This document shows, one piece after another, positions 12,576-23,963 of a stretch of DNA of 64,000 nucleotides. The translations under genes were made by a program, and so were the position numbers. The stretch's first letter is position 1; each line of letters opens with the position of its first letter. Source of the stretch: Schistocephalus solidus. Lineage: Eukaryota > Platyhelminthes > Cestoda > Diphyllobothriidea > Diphyllobothriidae. Location of the stretch: assembly GCA_017591395.1 (NCBI GenBank), contig WEDG01005356.1, positions 124,001-188,000 of the forward strand, in the 5' to 3' direction. Under the pieces are notes generated by a model that saw only the letters and a list, made by a program, of their open reading frames with translations, ran no database searches and was not told the origin of the DNA.

Positions 12576-14684
12576 TGCTTTAAGAGGCAGAAAATATCAC
12601 TATGAGGAAGCCGAAATTTCCGAGATGTTTCCGTATTTTCTATAAGTTGTGTGTGAATCTCCATTTCAAACCTGCTTGAATATAGAAAAACCTGAAATTC
12701 ATCTAGTCTTGTGATCATCTGGCCTGAGTGATATGCGTCCCTATGTCTTTCCAATGTATTCGTGAGCCACTAAGCCCTGTGTTGCATACAGGTAGCACAT
12801 TTATACTGGAATATTTCGTAAGACCTCAGTAGGATTGGGAAATACTTGGCTGGTTGTCACCTGGGTCGCTTGACAGGTGCGTCATGGATGATACGTGGTC
12901 ACAGTTTAAATATCGACAGTCAAAAAGGGCGAAGATAAGGTTGCGCACTTTCTGGGTTCCAGCAGGTCCTTCACTTTATGAAACATTCGCGTCTTGTATA
13001 TACTCAAGGAAAATTACCTCATATTGTCCAAGCGTGTGCACTAAATCTACAAGTATCTCCAGGCGTTCGCGGACAAGAGTGACAGTTTAGTCTAGCCTAA
13101 TGGCTGAGGCAAATATTTGAGCATATAACACGCTTGTATTGTTTACGTTCCATTTTAAATGTTATCTTTAGTGTGAATCAGCATTTTTATGATTGGTAAC
13201 TCCTCGTTCGCATACTTTCGCGACCATATCAGCATTATGTCTCATGTAAAATGTCAATTGGCTTGTACAGAGTGGCTAACAAGCGTAACAGACTATCAAT
13301 GCGTATCACTCCTTATCTCGTTTATGAAGCTAATAAGATCCAGGCATTTAAAAAAAGATGTATTTCCGGCGTCACGTGAAAGGGGACACAAGCGACAAAA
13401 CCCTACGCTATCCTGGAACACATTTGTTTGACATATTTGTGTGAAAGTGTTGATAGTGAATTCAACTGGGGCAGCATTCTATTCCCTCTCTTTTCCTTCC
13501 CCCGTTCGGTTTTGTTTGCAGGACTAAGGTGTAGGTTCAGTGTTGGATAAGGTAAAACTTGCTTGCTTATGCTTTGTTCACAATATCTGATTTCTGAATT
13601 CACAAGAAAAGGCATCTTAGTATAAAAATATCCCACCCATGCCAGTTAGAATACTACTGAGGTAACTTTGAAAAATCACCGAACACCAACTTTCACCCCT
13701 TCAGCCGCGCGTTAGACTGGGTTATACTATCAAGCATGATGATGGCGCGATATAGGTTCAGCTTCTTTGTAGTAGGGAATCTGTGAGCCTTGTCCAAGCA
13801 GGAGCGACCGCAGTCCCTCCTCCTCCAACATAAACTGGTGGCCTGTGGCCAGCGAATAATGCTTGGCACAGCGATGACCTGACCCAAAGGCGGTTATTAT
13901 CACCTGTCCCATGGGGATTTGACTCCAGAGAATGGAGAGCAGCAATTATAGTGGATTTAGAAATGATTCATTCCAATTTCCACATTATTTCGCATAAACC
14001 TGGACTAACTTTTCAGCTGATATCTTTCAGTCCTGAGTTTCAAGTGAGAACTGCAGTGATTTGTCATTAGAAGTGATCTTCAAGGTCAGCATCGCTCCTG
14101 CTTTCTTACTTTCTACGACACTGGCTAGTTCGATTCAAACTTATGAAAATTAAAACTGCATGTAGTAGTTGAGATGACGTGTGTATCTGTCAACTCTTCA
14201 CCGCCTGCATGTTGAGCAACAGAGAATGTGTAAAAAACTCGCTACCTTTCCATGAATGCACTCCAAACAGGAAAGGTGCTCTTTGTAGAATCAGGCGCAC
14301 AGACGATGCGGCCTCCACAGGTTGCCTTAACAACATGTCAGATCCTTAAACTGGCAGGCTTGAACTTCACACGGCCGGTCCGCTAACATTTTTGGTATTC
14401 TGATTATTGGCTTTTGCAGAGGAGCGGACAACTTAGCTGACGACACATTTTCAGGGCAAATGTGAGTTTAATAAACGATCTAGTTCCTAGCACATATTAG
14501 ATTGTTTACCTCCATATGTAAGCTTACTCCAATCGGCGCAGTGTCAGGGCTGTTCCCACATGAAAAAAACTCAGAAGGCTCTTTATATAGGTAATGTATA
14601 ACATATCGGAGTATTGGACTAACAAACTAGCGAAGATTTCGGTTTATAACTTTAAAAGCTTTTTAAGCAAGTTCATTTGACACA
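12576..14684. other. Non-coding, nothing recognised
   Basis: No coding region, RNA or repeat that I can support. Short open frames (up to about 80 codons) occur on both strands without recognisable domains. Confidence 0.45.
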
Positions 14685-14815
14685 ATTGTAAAAACCTCGG
14701 CAATCCCGGTTGGATTCGAACCCAGAATATGAAGGAGAAGGCTTTAGTGCAGCTAACGCATTAGCCACCTGACCTATGAGACCCCAACGGGTGCCATGAG
14801 TGGAATAACATTGGG
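14685..14815 (-). repeat. tRNA-derived SINE-like unit, minus strand
   Basis: The minus strand carries a perfect pol III B box, ggttcgaatcc (14,711-14,721), and an A-box-like word, taggtcaggtgg, about 40 bases upstream. The leader (attccactcatg) and the tail (ccgagg, then ttt-a-aattg-gtcaaa) match those of the plus-strand unit at 14,980-15,125. The fold is not a proper tRNA cloverleaf, and shared sequence on both sides of the tRNA-like part points to a SINE rather than a tRNA gene. Confidence 0.7.
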
Positions 14816-14979
14816 TCACTGGAATTATGCAAAGATACTTAAACATCTATTATTTAATAATGCCTGTGAGTAATCTGAGGGACTCTAGAGTAACTTCTTA
14901 TAAAAGCCTGCTTAGGCAGCCAGCATGTTCTCTCAGAAGTCATATTCAATAAGTTGCAATAAACAGGACTGGTAACTTG
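14816..14979. other. Spacer between the inverted SINE pair
   Basis: 165 bp of AT-rich spacer separating the two outward-facing SINE-like units. Nothing recognised in it. Confidence 0.5.
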
Positions 14980-15125
14980 AGCCAAGTGTGATTCCACTCA
15001 TGCCGCACAATAGGGTCTAATAGCTAAGGTGGTTGGTGTTTTGGCTGCAACAAAGCCTTCGCCTTGCTGTCGTGGGTTCAAATCCCATCGAGCCTACCGA
15101 GGGTTTCAAAATTGGTTCAAAATAA
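14980..15125 (+). repeat. tRNA-derived SINE-like unit, plus strand
   Basis: Contains an A-box match (tagctaaggtgg, 15,021-15,032) and a perfect B box (ggttcaaatcc, 15,075-15,085). The leader gattccactcatg and the tail ccgagggtttcaaaattgg match the minus-strand unit at 14,685-14,815. Overall the two units line up for about 130 bp. As a transcript the pair could fold into a long hairpin. Confidence 0.7.
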
Positions 15126-15574
15126 TTCTTCAAATCTGCCCAAACGTCCTATAGATAAATGCCAAATTAAACTTGCTGCCAGTTGGGTTTGAGGTCGTCC
15201 ACAGCACTCACGTTCACAAGCACCTGTAGATGCATGGACGCACTTTAAGGCGGCGTGCAAAACCAGCGTTTTGTTCGACTTCTTACATGGAAGGCTAAGC
15301 GTACAAATGCAAAATTTGAGTGGATTTGCATTATGACTGCATTCGGCGGTGCATCTTTGGCCTGGCTCATGAAATACTGCCCGAAATTCTAAAAGATGCA
15401 TTCGATTAGAAAGGATGACCTAGGTTGGTTTGAACCCTTGGTAGTCATGCTCACAAACCTAGAGAAATTTCGAATCTTTATACAATTCCCGTTTACCCCT
15501 TCAGTAATATATGCCAAGAAGCAGATGCTCAGCTGACCGCAAACTAGCCCTCCGGGAAATTAGTTGGACGTAAA

Positions 15575-15895
15575 CAACTCGAACATCACGCTATTTCTAG
15601 GCAACTTAGACATAGGGTTTGTCTTGATGATTTCTGATATTCTGACCAATATGCAGTCGTGGAACCATATAATCAATTTAAAAAAGTTGCGGAGAACTGA
15701 TATTGGGCAAACCGCCTGCCTTATGCAATGCCATAAAGTCTGAGGAATAGCAGTATGACACAGTGACATTCCACTGACGCTAAATAAGTTTCATGGCAAC
15801 CTCGTTTGTGGTCAAGTACTTGAGCTAAACACTAGCGGCGAGAACGTCGGACAGGCTATCTCTGCGACCTTTGGGAGATGCCTATACACCAACTT
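15575..15895 (-). repeat. Repeat R1, minus-strand copy
   Basis: Reverse complement aligns with 12,205-12,575 (see that entry). In both copies the best-conserved end also encodes the chance peptide NPMSKLPRN in one frame. The two R1 copies face each other across 3 kb and enclose the inverted SINE pair. Confidence 0.6.
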
Positions 15896-16028
15896 CCCAA
15901 GAAGGCCAATAAGGCCACCACAACCCTGCTTCAGGGGTGAGGGCCAATTTTTTTACGAGTAAATCTACTCTACTGGAATGTTCGAATGTCCCTGGACTCT
16001 GGTCATCAAGGTACGACGGCGTGTAGTC

Positions 16029-16054
16029 TTTATTATTATTATTATTATTATTAT

Positions 16055-16096
<42 letters not shown>

Positions 16097-16201
16097 CAGT
16101 ATTAGTCAGTAGAAGTAGTAGCAGTAGTAGCAGTAGTAGTAGTAGTAGTAGTATTAGCAGTAGTAGTAGTAGTAGTAGTAGTAGCAGTAGCAGTAGAAGT
16201 A

Positions 16202-16241
<40 letters not shown>

Positions 16242-16242
16242 C

Positions 16243-16331
<89 letters not shown>
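16029..16331. repeat. Compound trinucleotide microsatellite (TTA)n(GTA)n
   Basis: Starts with about nine TTA/ATT units, then about 90 GTA/TAG units interrupted by GCA, GAA and ATT variants. The interruptions cluster in the first half (16,095-16,210), while the second half is nearly pure. The long poly-Leu and poly-Tyr open frames across it on the minus strand are translations of the repeat, not genes. Confidence 0.97.
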
Positions 16332-17230
16332 CGATGCATTAACTTCTTCTGCATGTCCAATTTTCAAATCGTCGACATAGGCATCCAGACTACCAAGATC
16401 ACGCGGATTAATCCCGCATCAAACTTTTTCACGGTGTTTCGTGTAGTTCGTCAGGTAGACATGCTGTGTTGATCGTTTTAACTCAACAAGCGAGATACGT
16501 AGTGCTTGCTGGCTTGCTAACGGGCAATTGCACGGTCACTTTTCGAACTTTGCTGATGTCTCCATGTAAACAACAACTTCAGTTGCCGATCAAATTCATA
16601 GAGAATCCTTCCACTCGTACGAACTTGCTGAAGGACTCCCTCGTATGGATCTGCAGATTGCTCGAATGGGCGAGGTGGACCCCAGAACTCCAAAAACGGC
16701 CAATTCAGCTAATGACTTGAATATCGATGCAACGGTGGATGGATGTTATTGAGCTTTGCTGAAAAGAACCAGCTGGTTTTCACCATCACGTACTATCATT
16801 AAACATTTAAATGGTGGCCGCGCGGCCAATCATACTGTGTAAATTCTAGTCGGGTTGAAGTACTGCGCGTGTATTTCCGATATAAATCCATGTGTGGTGC
16901 AGAAAATGACAAAATTAATGAGTCAAACCAATTTATCGTACACACACGCCTGCTTGTTCATATCTTTTCTTCACAAAGATATCACTACGAGCAAGAGGTC
17001 GTGACATCGCACAAATACGACCACCCACCACAGCCGAGGCCTTGATCCCAGAACTATGTCTTTGGTTACAATCCAATTCGGAAGATAGGTTTATAATAAA
17101 TGGACACATTTAAATCTATCGGTCGACGCGAAAATTAATTGATCCTCACATTGACATGGACTCAATTCACTGAAGGGCACTATTTACTTTTGACAATTTT
17201 GTGTTTGCACGCGGAAGGAGTCTGACTACG
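16332..17230. other. Non-coding, nothing recognised
   Basis: No supportable gene. An 84-codon frame at 16,466-16,720 has no domain that I know. Confidence 0.45.
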
Positions 17231-17392
17231 CTGACCATGTCACTCTGGTAATCCCAAACTTTGAGAATCTGTAGATTTTTGTGTCATGGGTAAATGTGGT
17301 TACTTATTATGCTGAAGATGTCACCCTGGTAGTCTCAAACTTTAAGAATATGTTGATTTTTTTGTCGCGGTTAAATTTGGTTACTTATTAAA
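17231..17392 (+). repeat. 81-bp tandem duplication
   Basis: Unit 1 begins ctgaccatgtcactctggta at 17,231 and unit 2 begins ctgaagatgtcaccctggta at 17,312. Both end in aaat-tggttacttatta. Similarity is roughly 85 percent by eye. Confidence 0.85.
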
Positions 17393-20300
17393 TCCGTTTA
17401 ACACTAAACACTGGTAAGTGTTTTCTAGCTGAACCCCTGACCAGGATAAGGCACTTCTTGGGATTAACGATCGTAAATTTGGGTAAATAGTTAGCCTGAT
17501 ACGCTTGGGGCATGACTGCTGCGTAATACACATGGTAATGAGGACATCGGTTGTTGAATAAATGTGTATGTGAGATATTAAACTTCCATAGATAATTTTC
17601 ATGAACTCAACGCCCTACGCTGGTCGAAAAAAGATTCACGTGCATGGGCCGTTCGTCCAGACAGCTGCAAATGTTGGTACAGTCGTGATTCTGCCGGATC
17701 TAGTCAGTGTAGATAATGTCACATAGTATTCATCTCCAAAGGTGGCTTTCTACGGCATCAAATCTCGACAGTTTAACCAACTTTTTTCGCCGAGAACAGA
17801 CACCGAATACCGAATTTTGCGCTGTTTGCTTGAGCACAAACTGGAGGTGTATAAGTATCGCTCCCTTCAAGTGCACCTACTTGCTGCAGAATCGGCCCAT
17901 AGGATTCACGACGCTGCCCTTAATTTAGTGCCATTGCGTACCTGGAGGCGTCCAACTCAAAATCGGGCTCCACACATGTTGTGAAAACAAGACAGTTACG
18001 CTCGGACCTTTGATATTCGGTCTCAGTAGATACATAAGACAATGGATTTGAGGCGCTCGATCTGGAACTGCAGAATTTTACCTGTGTGGATACATACGTC
18101 GACAGATTAACGACGTTTATTTCATTATGTATAATTACTGCTGTAACGAGCCTTAGTACTGGGCACATGAAGTTCTATGATTTGCAGTCATTATCTGACC
18201 AAATCTATCCAAGTGCTTTATGTGCAGAAAACAATTTATATGATCACCTGGTTAGTCTGAAACGTATAGTTAGTGACCAATACATCGTCCATAATAACTA
18301 AGATCTTTACCTCTTCGGCTAGAGATAGTCAAAACAAAACGAAAAAGGCCAAGGAGCAGTGAATCATCTCATGTGCCGATGATTTTGCTCTTACGCGTGT
18401 GATGCACATTTTATTATTTGATAGTTCCTGCTTCTCCCGGCTGCCAAATTTAGAAAATTATCAAATAGCTCTCCCTCTCTTTTTTTGTGTTGAAGCGCTC
18501 TAATGCGCATCCACAAGTTCGATTACTTTATCGTTTTTCGAGCAGTGATTGCAAACATGGTTTGACAAATTTAAATATCATGTTTAATTTTCTCTGCCCT
18601 CTGAGCTGAAAGTAAAATGAATTTAAGGCATATTTTTTACGAAAAATTACCTACAAGGACGCCTCTAAATGGTAATTCTGTTCAGCAGGCAAAATTCAGT
18701 AAATCACTAATTCAATATTACCATCCGACTTGACAGTAATAACCAGTATTCTTAATGGAGCGATAGACTTCGACTTTCCATTCTTAGTTTATTCAATGGA
18801 ATTTCTCAAGTTATTAAGGTGATAGGAATACTAATTATTGTTTATTTTGCTACTAACTGAGGATCCTGTTAACCGATAAGGTACACATACAGCTTCTGAT
18901 ATAAAATCATATCAGCTAAAGCACGAAGAATAGGAGTGAATAATCGTTTTTACGAGGGCGTACTTTGAGAAATTTTCATGACAGATGTTTATACTACCAA
19001 TATTTACGGGGTCAAGTTTTAGGGCAAATAGTATATGTCATTTCTGTTGTCACAGGCTTAGTTTAGAAACAGGACCGCTTTTACAGACGGCAAGCACCCT
19101 CCAAACAATCATAAAACTGCATATATGTATTCAACATTTGTTCGTCCGAAGAAGGCTAAAATAAGAATATACTAGCGTGGATTAGAATGCTCGTGTTACA
19201 AATTCTACCAAATAATCTAATCAATGTGTGCTTAATTGCATGCATCGTCGTGTCTTATTCACGGAAATTATTTTGACTGGCCACATATTAAATCTATGAC
19301 TTTTCTATCACTTATTCTTACGTTTGGTGCATTTTATGCCAGTGCACTGCTTCGTTCAAAATCGCGAAAATATTCTTAAATAATGGCGGAAGTTTTTCTG
19401 ATGATACGCATTCGCTGAATTGTTTTAATTCAGAAAATGGCCCAAAGTAGAGATTGCCATTCAAAAATTGGTAAATGAAATTTTCGGGATCTATGAAAGT
19501 AACCAAAGCTCCTTAAATATTGAACTAAAACGAAGAGTCTATCCATTTCATCCCATGCAAAAGGTATGAAAAGGGTAGATTTGAACTTAGTTATCAGAGT
19601 AACGAAAAAGAGCACACAAACATTTCAGGTGCTAAAAGAAATGGAGCAATTTTTAATACTTCTTTATGAATGCATGTATGATGGGAAATACAAAAACCAA
19701 TAATGTCACAAAACTACCGTTCGACTATTTAAACCCATAAGAATCTGACGCGTCTACGTATGCTATCAAGATAGTTATGGTTAATTACAAAATGTGTGAA
19801 TGTCTCACTTATGTTTGCGGAAGAGGAAATAAGAATGCCGGATAAAAAAGTTGCTCGTAAACCTGAGCAGTGTTGTTTTGCTGGGCATAAATAATGACTA
19901 AGCGTGTTTATGACAAGCATATGAGAACGGACGTTAGGTCAAACCATGATTCTGATTATGGCTCCGGAATTTATGACGCGTCGCAGAGTAAGTGCACTCT
20001 AGGAAATGAAAAGGAGAAATGCTGTTCTTATGTATCTATTTTTACTAATTCACATCCAATGTATCTTTTTATCTGTGACGAAGCGTTTAAATAAGTGCAC
20101 TAGGCTGTCAATGGACGGTATGACCGCATTCACAGGACTGAACGTTGGGTTTTAGTTATAGCTCCTCAATTGTGTCTTCAAATTTTTTTAATATCTTTGA
20201 AGTAAGCATACATCAACTAACTGACCAGCAGGTATGCGACAGGCGCAAAAGTGATGTGCGCGTTAGGTCGACATAATTCTACCGCACTCTTTTTCATAAT

Positions 20301-20793
20301 TCATGACTAATAAAATAAACCGGGATCATAATAACATAAAGGAGAGGGAGTTAATTGTTGCATATTTTCCGTCGCTATAACTAAACATTTTCATAATTTA
20401 AAAGTTTGCAGAAGAGGTTAGAGCAAAAACTGCCGAGATAAAGGCATTACAAAAATGACTGTATAAGTAATAGAATAACGGAGTTTAATGCCATAATTCC
20501 GTTGTATACATATTTATTTCAATAGAGCATAAATTCTAACATTGTTTTAAAATCAAATAATGTAAAAATTTTGAAAAGATGTCAGCCGCGGGGCTGCCAC
20601 TGGCTGATGCAGGCAGGACAACAAATATGCCAAGAGTATGATTAAACGTATTTATCAAACACCAAGATAAAGTTAAAGTGCCAATTTTGGCTACCCTTAA
20701 ATCTTCATACTGTAAAATACACAAGAAAAGTGCGATAAAAATGCGAATATATACTATAAAATAAAAATAATATTTAAAAAAATGAAAATTCAC
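17393..20793. other. Non-coding; presumed part of GRK intron 1
   Basis: If the minus-strand GRK gene is intact, this is the start of its first intron, immediately after the GT donor at 20,793-20,792. I found no frame resembling the regulator-of-G-protein-signalling-like exons expected next. No repeats were identified. Confidence 0.4.
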
Positions 20794-20906
20794 TTGGGAT
20801 CGGGCAAAGTGATCTTCTTGCTCGCTCGAGAAGCTGGAGTTGATTTACTCATCTCCATCGCCATCAGATAGCTAACATCTGCCAGGACAGCCTCCAAGTC
20901 AGCCAT
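20794..20906 (-). CDS. GRK2: G protein-coupled receptor kinase (GRK2/3 type), first coding exon
   Basis: GRK2/3 kinases phosphorylate activated G protein-coupled receptors at the plasma membrane. The minus strand from 20,906 reads [19 protein letters not shown], continuing to SKKITLPDP, which I recognise as the N-terminus of the beta-adrenergic receptor kinase family. This amphipathic N-terminal segment contacts the active receptor and the kinase domain. The exon gives 37 codons plus two bases, then AA|GTGAAT at 20,793, a plausible splice donor (phase 2). I chose the family's usual start rather than the in-frame ATG 90 bases upstream, because the family begins at MADLE; the context is agaaaATGg. 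The RGS-like, kinase and PH domains are not in the sequence I could recognise; they should lie at lower coordinates after a long intron. Alternatives are a stranded duplicate exon. The orthology is recognition from memory. Confidence 0.85.
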
Positions 20907-21999
20907 TTTCTGAACAGTGAGGTTTGATAATCGTTTAAATTTTTGAGACAATAATTCCAAGCAAAAGCATAACGGTCTGTTCAAAATTATGTCCACAAGG
21001 GATATTTATAGTGCATTTGGTAGCCTCTCTGTTAATTTTGTATGAGTCCGTATGAACTATGGAGTTTTCGGTTAATATCCGAAATGAGATCGATTGGGAA
21101 CAAAATACATCGTGTTTTAAAACTATTGCGGCCTTCGAGTAGAAAGCGTTTGGTATATTTAAACGCAAATACTGTATTATTTAATTTTTAAAGACCAGAT
21201 GTTATAATCTGCTCTGACAATAATTAACATCACTTACTTAACGTGACTGTTGATTGTTTGTCGATTTGAATGAAACCTATGTGACGGATATTTTTGGCAT
21301 GAAAACTAAATCCTTAGATGAAATCAATAACCCATTAAAACAGTTTGGAAACTTAACACCGTCAAAGTAGTTTATTTTTGGTACGTTAATAATAAATTCT
21401 GGACAAAAAATGCTAAAAGTACAATATAAAGAGCTTCATTTAGTTCAAAATACTAGGAGAATAGAGTATCCAGCCTATTTAAAAGGCGCGTCGTTTGAAA
21501 TTGCTTTCAAAATTTAGCTCCTTTGAGTTTACGAAGTGTTAGTGTCTACTAAAGTAATTTAGACACGTTAATTTGGAAAAACTCTTAAGTGATTAGCCAT
21601 TCTCTAAATGTTGGAGTTATTTACTTAGATTTGACGTTTCTGCGGCCATCCAAATATTCCTTCACTGAGGACTCTTCCTCTTCCCCGGAAGTTATCCCTA
21701 ACAAGAAATTCAAGCTTCAACGTTCATTTGAGGTTATCTCTACGAGAAATGTAAGCTTAAGCGTTCAACTGCTTCGAAAATTCACGTCAGTGTTGTGCTG
21801 AATTAATCTGCTCTCATATGGGGTAGGAGAAGTGTCAACATAGGCTGAGTCGTTGCACGCTTCTTTGAATTCTGACTGTTGAATTGAACCCTAGTGCACT
21901 TTATTTAAGAAGTTTTATAAATAAAATGCATGAGCATAGAATCCTTAGAGGTGTGGAAAACACAGACACTCAGGATTCATCTATGAGGCAAAAGATTGT
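20907..21999 (-). other. Upstream region of the GRK exon
   Basis: Contains the presumed 5' UTR and promoter of the minus-strand GRK gene. The frame stays open upstream of the start for about 30 codons, which looks like chance. I see no convincing TATA box or initiator. Open frames at 20,935-21,168 and 21,589-21,801 have no recognisable domain. Confidence 0.4.
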
Positions 22000-22075
22000 A
22001 CAGTGGTCAGGAGTCGAACCCTCGTAGAAGAAACATGTGGCGATGCACCTAACCACTCCACCACATTCCTACAGA
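22000..22075 (-). repeat. tRNA-like sequence with intact pol III boxes
   Basis: The minus strand has a perfect A box (tggtggagtgg, 22,063-22,053) and a perfect B box (ggttcgactcc, 22,020-22,010) 33 bases apart. T-arm and acceptor pairing fails on inspection, so I do not call a tRNA gene; a SINE head or tRNA pseudogene is more likely. It is not related to the SINE pair at 14.7 kb outside the boxes. Confidence 0.6.
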
Positions 22076-22640
22076 AATCTGATCAACAAAATTGTATACA
22101 AACAGAAAAGTATGGCTAGACAGATATTCTGTTATTGCTTCACCTCCTTCCAGCGGGCAAAAAGCCTGATAGCACTAAAGAATGCCACCTACGAGGATGA
22201 AAAGTGCATGGGGTATTTAAATTTCTTGCAGAAATTCTTATTGATTGAGAAAGAGATAATTTACTTTGAAACAAGAAATGACTGATTTCTAAGAGAATGT
22301 TCATTGTTGATCCAGCAAAAAACCCATAACAACGAGAATATCGACAAAATAAATTACGTATGCAAAGGTAGCTTCCCAAAGAATACGTAAAGTAGGGCTA
22401 AAGGAGAGTTACTCTTCAGAGCTCAGTAAATCAGTAGAAATTTTTTCCCTTCGAAAGAGAGATCAAACCAGCTCACACACTTTACTACTATCCTCCAGCT
22501 CAGACAGAAGCAGTAATGTTCTGGATACACAAACCTATTTGGCGTCGTTGCTGGAGGATCAAAACAAATTGCGGCGTTGAAAAGCTCATCGAATTTGAAG
22601 GACTGATGACGAATAAGTCAAAGTCAGAAAGAGGCCAAGA
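22076..22640. other. Non-coding, nothing recognised
   Basis: Sequence between the tRNA-like unit and the 3' end of LINE A1. Open frames at 22,037-22,285 (plus) and 22,140-22,379 (minus) overlap each other and resemble nothing known. Confidence 0.45.
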
Positions 22641-22668
22641 GGATTCAGTATAATTCAGTATATATAAG
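22641..22668 (-). repeat. 3' terminal short repeat of LINE A1
   Basis: On the minus strand the element ends in two copies of the word tgaattatac/tgaat. The same ending is seen in A2 (63,449-63,472) and a related one in F1 (55,735-55,760). Confidence 0.65.
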
Positions 22669-22785
22669 GGAGATAGGCAGAGCCTTTGAAAACCCTGTTT
22701 ACAGATAGACGCTAGCAAGATAAGCAAATTTTACATGACGATAGTCGTTTTAGTATATCGATCATTGCTATCGACTAAATATATG

Positions 22786-23400
22786 TCAATCAAGTAAAAA
22801 TTCCTCAAGTGTTCTTTTAAACATTTCAACGCTTTTAGCCTGAACAACCGAAGTTGGCAGTTTGTTCCATCCTTCAATCACCCGTTGGGAAAAGAAATTG
22901 GCCCACACTTCAAGTTTGGCGTGTTTTCTTCTCAGTTTGTATAGGTGGCCTCGGAGACTTGTCATGTTTGCCAATTCAAAAAATTTGGCCATCTGAAGAG
23001 CACAATTAATTGCCCTGACCAGTTTGAAGACTAAGATCATATCCCCTCTGTATTGCCTATAAGAGAGGAAACATATTAAGTCTTCCTAGTCGGCCCTCAA
23101 AGGGTAGGCATTCCAATCCACTGACTAGTTATTTCACCCTCCGTTGAACTTTCTACAGCAGAGCGTACTCGTGTTTCATCCAAGGGTGCTACGACTGAAC
23201 GCAATATTCGCACACTGGCCGGATAAATGTTCCAAACACGCGCCCAAAAAGCTCTCCATCAAAATTAACGAAGGATCTCCTGATTGAGCCTAAGATACAC
23301 ATAGCTTACTTTGCGATATTCGCACAGTGTGACGATGGTTTGACAGTGGGCGTTATCCATATACACAAGTCCTTTAGAATATTTACCTCCTGCAGTTAGT
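22786..23400 (-). pseudogene. LINE A1 reverse transcriptase C-terminal region
   Basis: The last 84 codons (23,040-22,786) read through LRGHLYKLRRKHAKL, FFSQRVIEGWNKLP and VEMFKRTLEEFL, the typical end of CR1/Jockey ORF2 proteins. Upstream, 23,400-23,050 carries GELFGRVFGTFIRPVCEYC and QRRVK, interrupted by stops; these are the conserved thumb/connection words of such RTs. A2 at 63,600-63,851 is about 80 percent identical at the protein level. The region is non-functional by itself. Confidence 0.85.
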
Positions 23401-23564
23401 GACTACTGATAAATTACTGATATTCAAATCTAATCATACTTCTAGAACTAGACCGCAGTCGGATTATTTGGTATTTGTTAAGATTAAGGTTCAGCAGCCA
23501 CTCATCACACCATGTTTGCAAGCGATGTAAGTTTTGTTCTGAATTTAGCGCATCCTCCGGTTTT

Positions 23565-23888
23565 TCAATCGAGTTTCAATAACTTTAGATCGTCAGCGAA
23601 CATTACCTTCTCGCATTTTAGACAATCAAGGAAGTCGTTCACGTATATCAAAAACAAAATGGGACCCGGAACGCTGCCCTGCAGAACTCCACTGTGAACG
23701 GTTTCCCAGTGAGACTTGGCGTCTCCAATAATAACACGCTGGCGACTACCTGTGAGAAAGTCGGCCAACCATTTGAGTCGGTTGCTAGTCACATCCACTT
23801 GACGCCGCTTAAAGATCGGACGTCTGTTTGGAACCTTGTCAAAGGCTTTGCTTAAATCAATGTGGACCGCATCAACTGACAAACCCAT
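23565..23888 (-). pseudogene. LINE A1 reverse transcriptase, palm domain
   Basis: A reverse transcriptase copies the element's RNA into the target chromosome. This minus-strand frame of 107 codons carries HIDLSKAFDKVP (RT motif with the first catalytic Asp), GVLQGSVPGPILFLIYVND and MFADDLKLL (the FADD catalytic pair). The frame is separated from the upstream RT half (24,305-23,964) by a frameshift in 23,889-23,963, where the out-of-frame sequence still resembles a GFRKGRSCLT-type motif. The catalytic residues are kept but the protein is not continuous. Confidence 0.85.
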
Positions 23889-23963
23889 TTATAATGATTT
23901 TGTCCAACTTTCCATGGATGAGAGCAGGTTTGTGAGGCATTATCGGCCACTTCGAAATCCATG

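Noticed and set aside
14707..14788. Functional tRNA genes at 14.7, 15.0, 22.0 and 29.45 kb
   Set aside because: Pol III boxes are present but acceptor and T-arm pairing fails in each; two of them share non-tRNA flanks, as SINEs do.
15882..16367. 161-codon poly-Leu open frame and 68-codon poly-Tyr frame on the minus strand
   Set aside because: Both are translations of the (TTA)n(GTA)n microsatellite in different frames; no non-repetitive domain is attached.
19318..19615. Minus-strand frames as a possible second GRK exon
   Set aside because: The translations do not contain the RGS-like words expected after the first GRK exon, and no splice-site pair brackets them.
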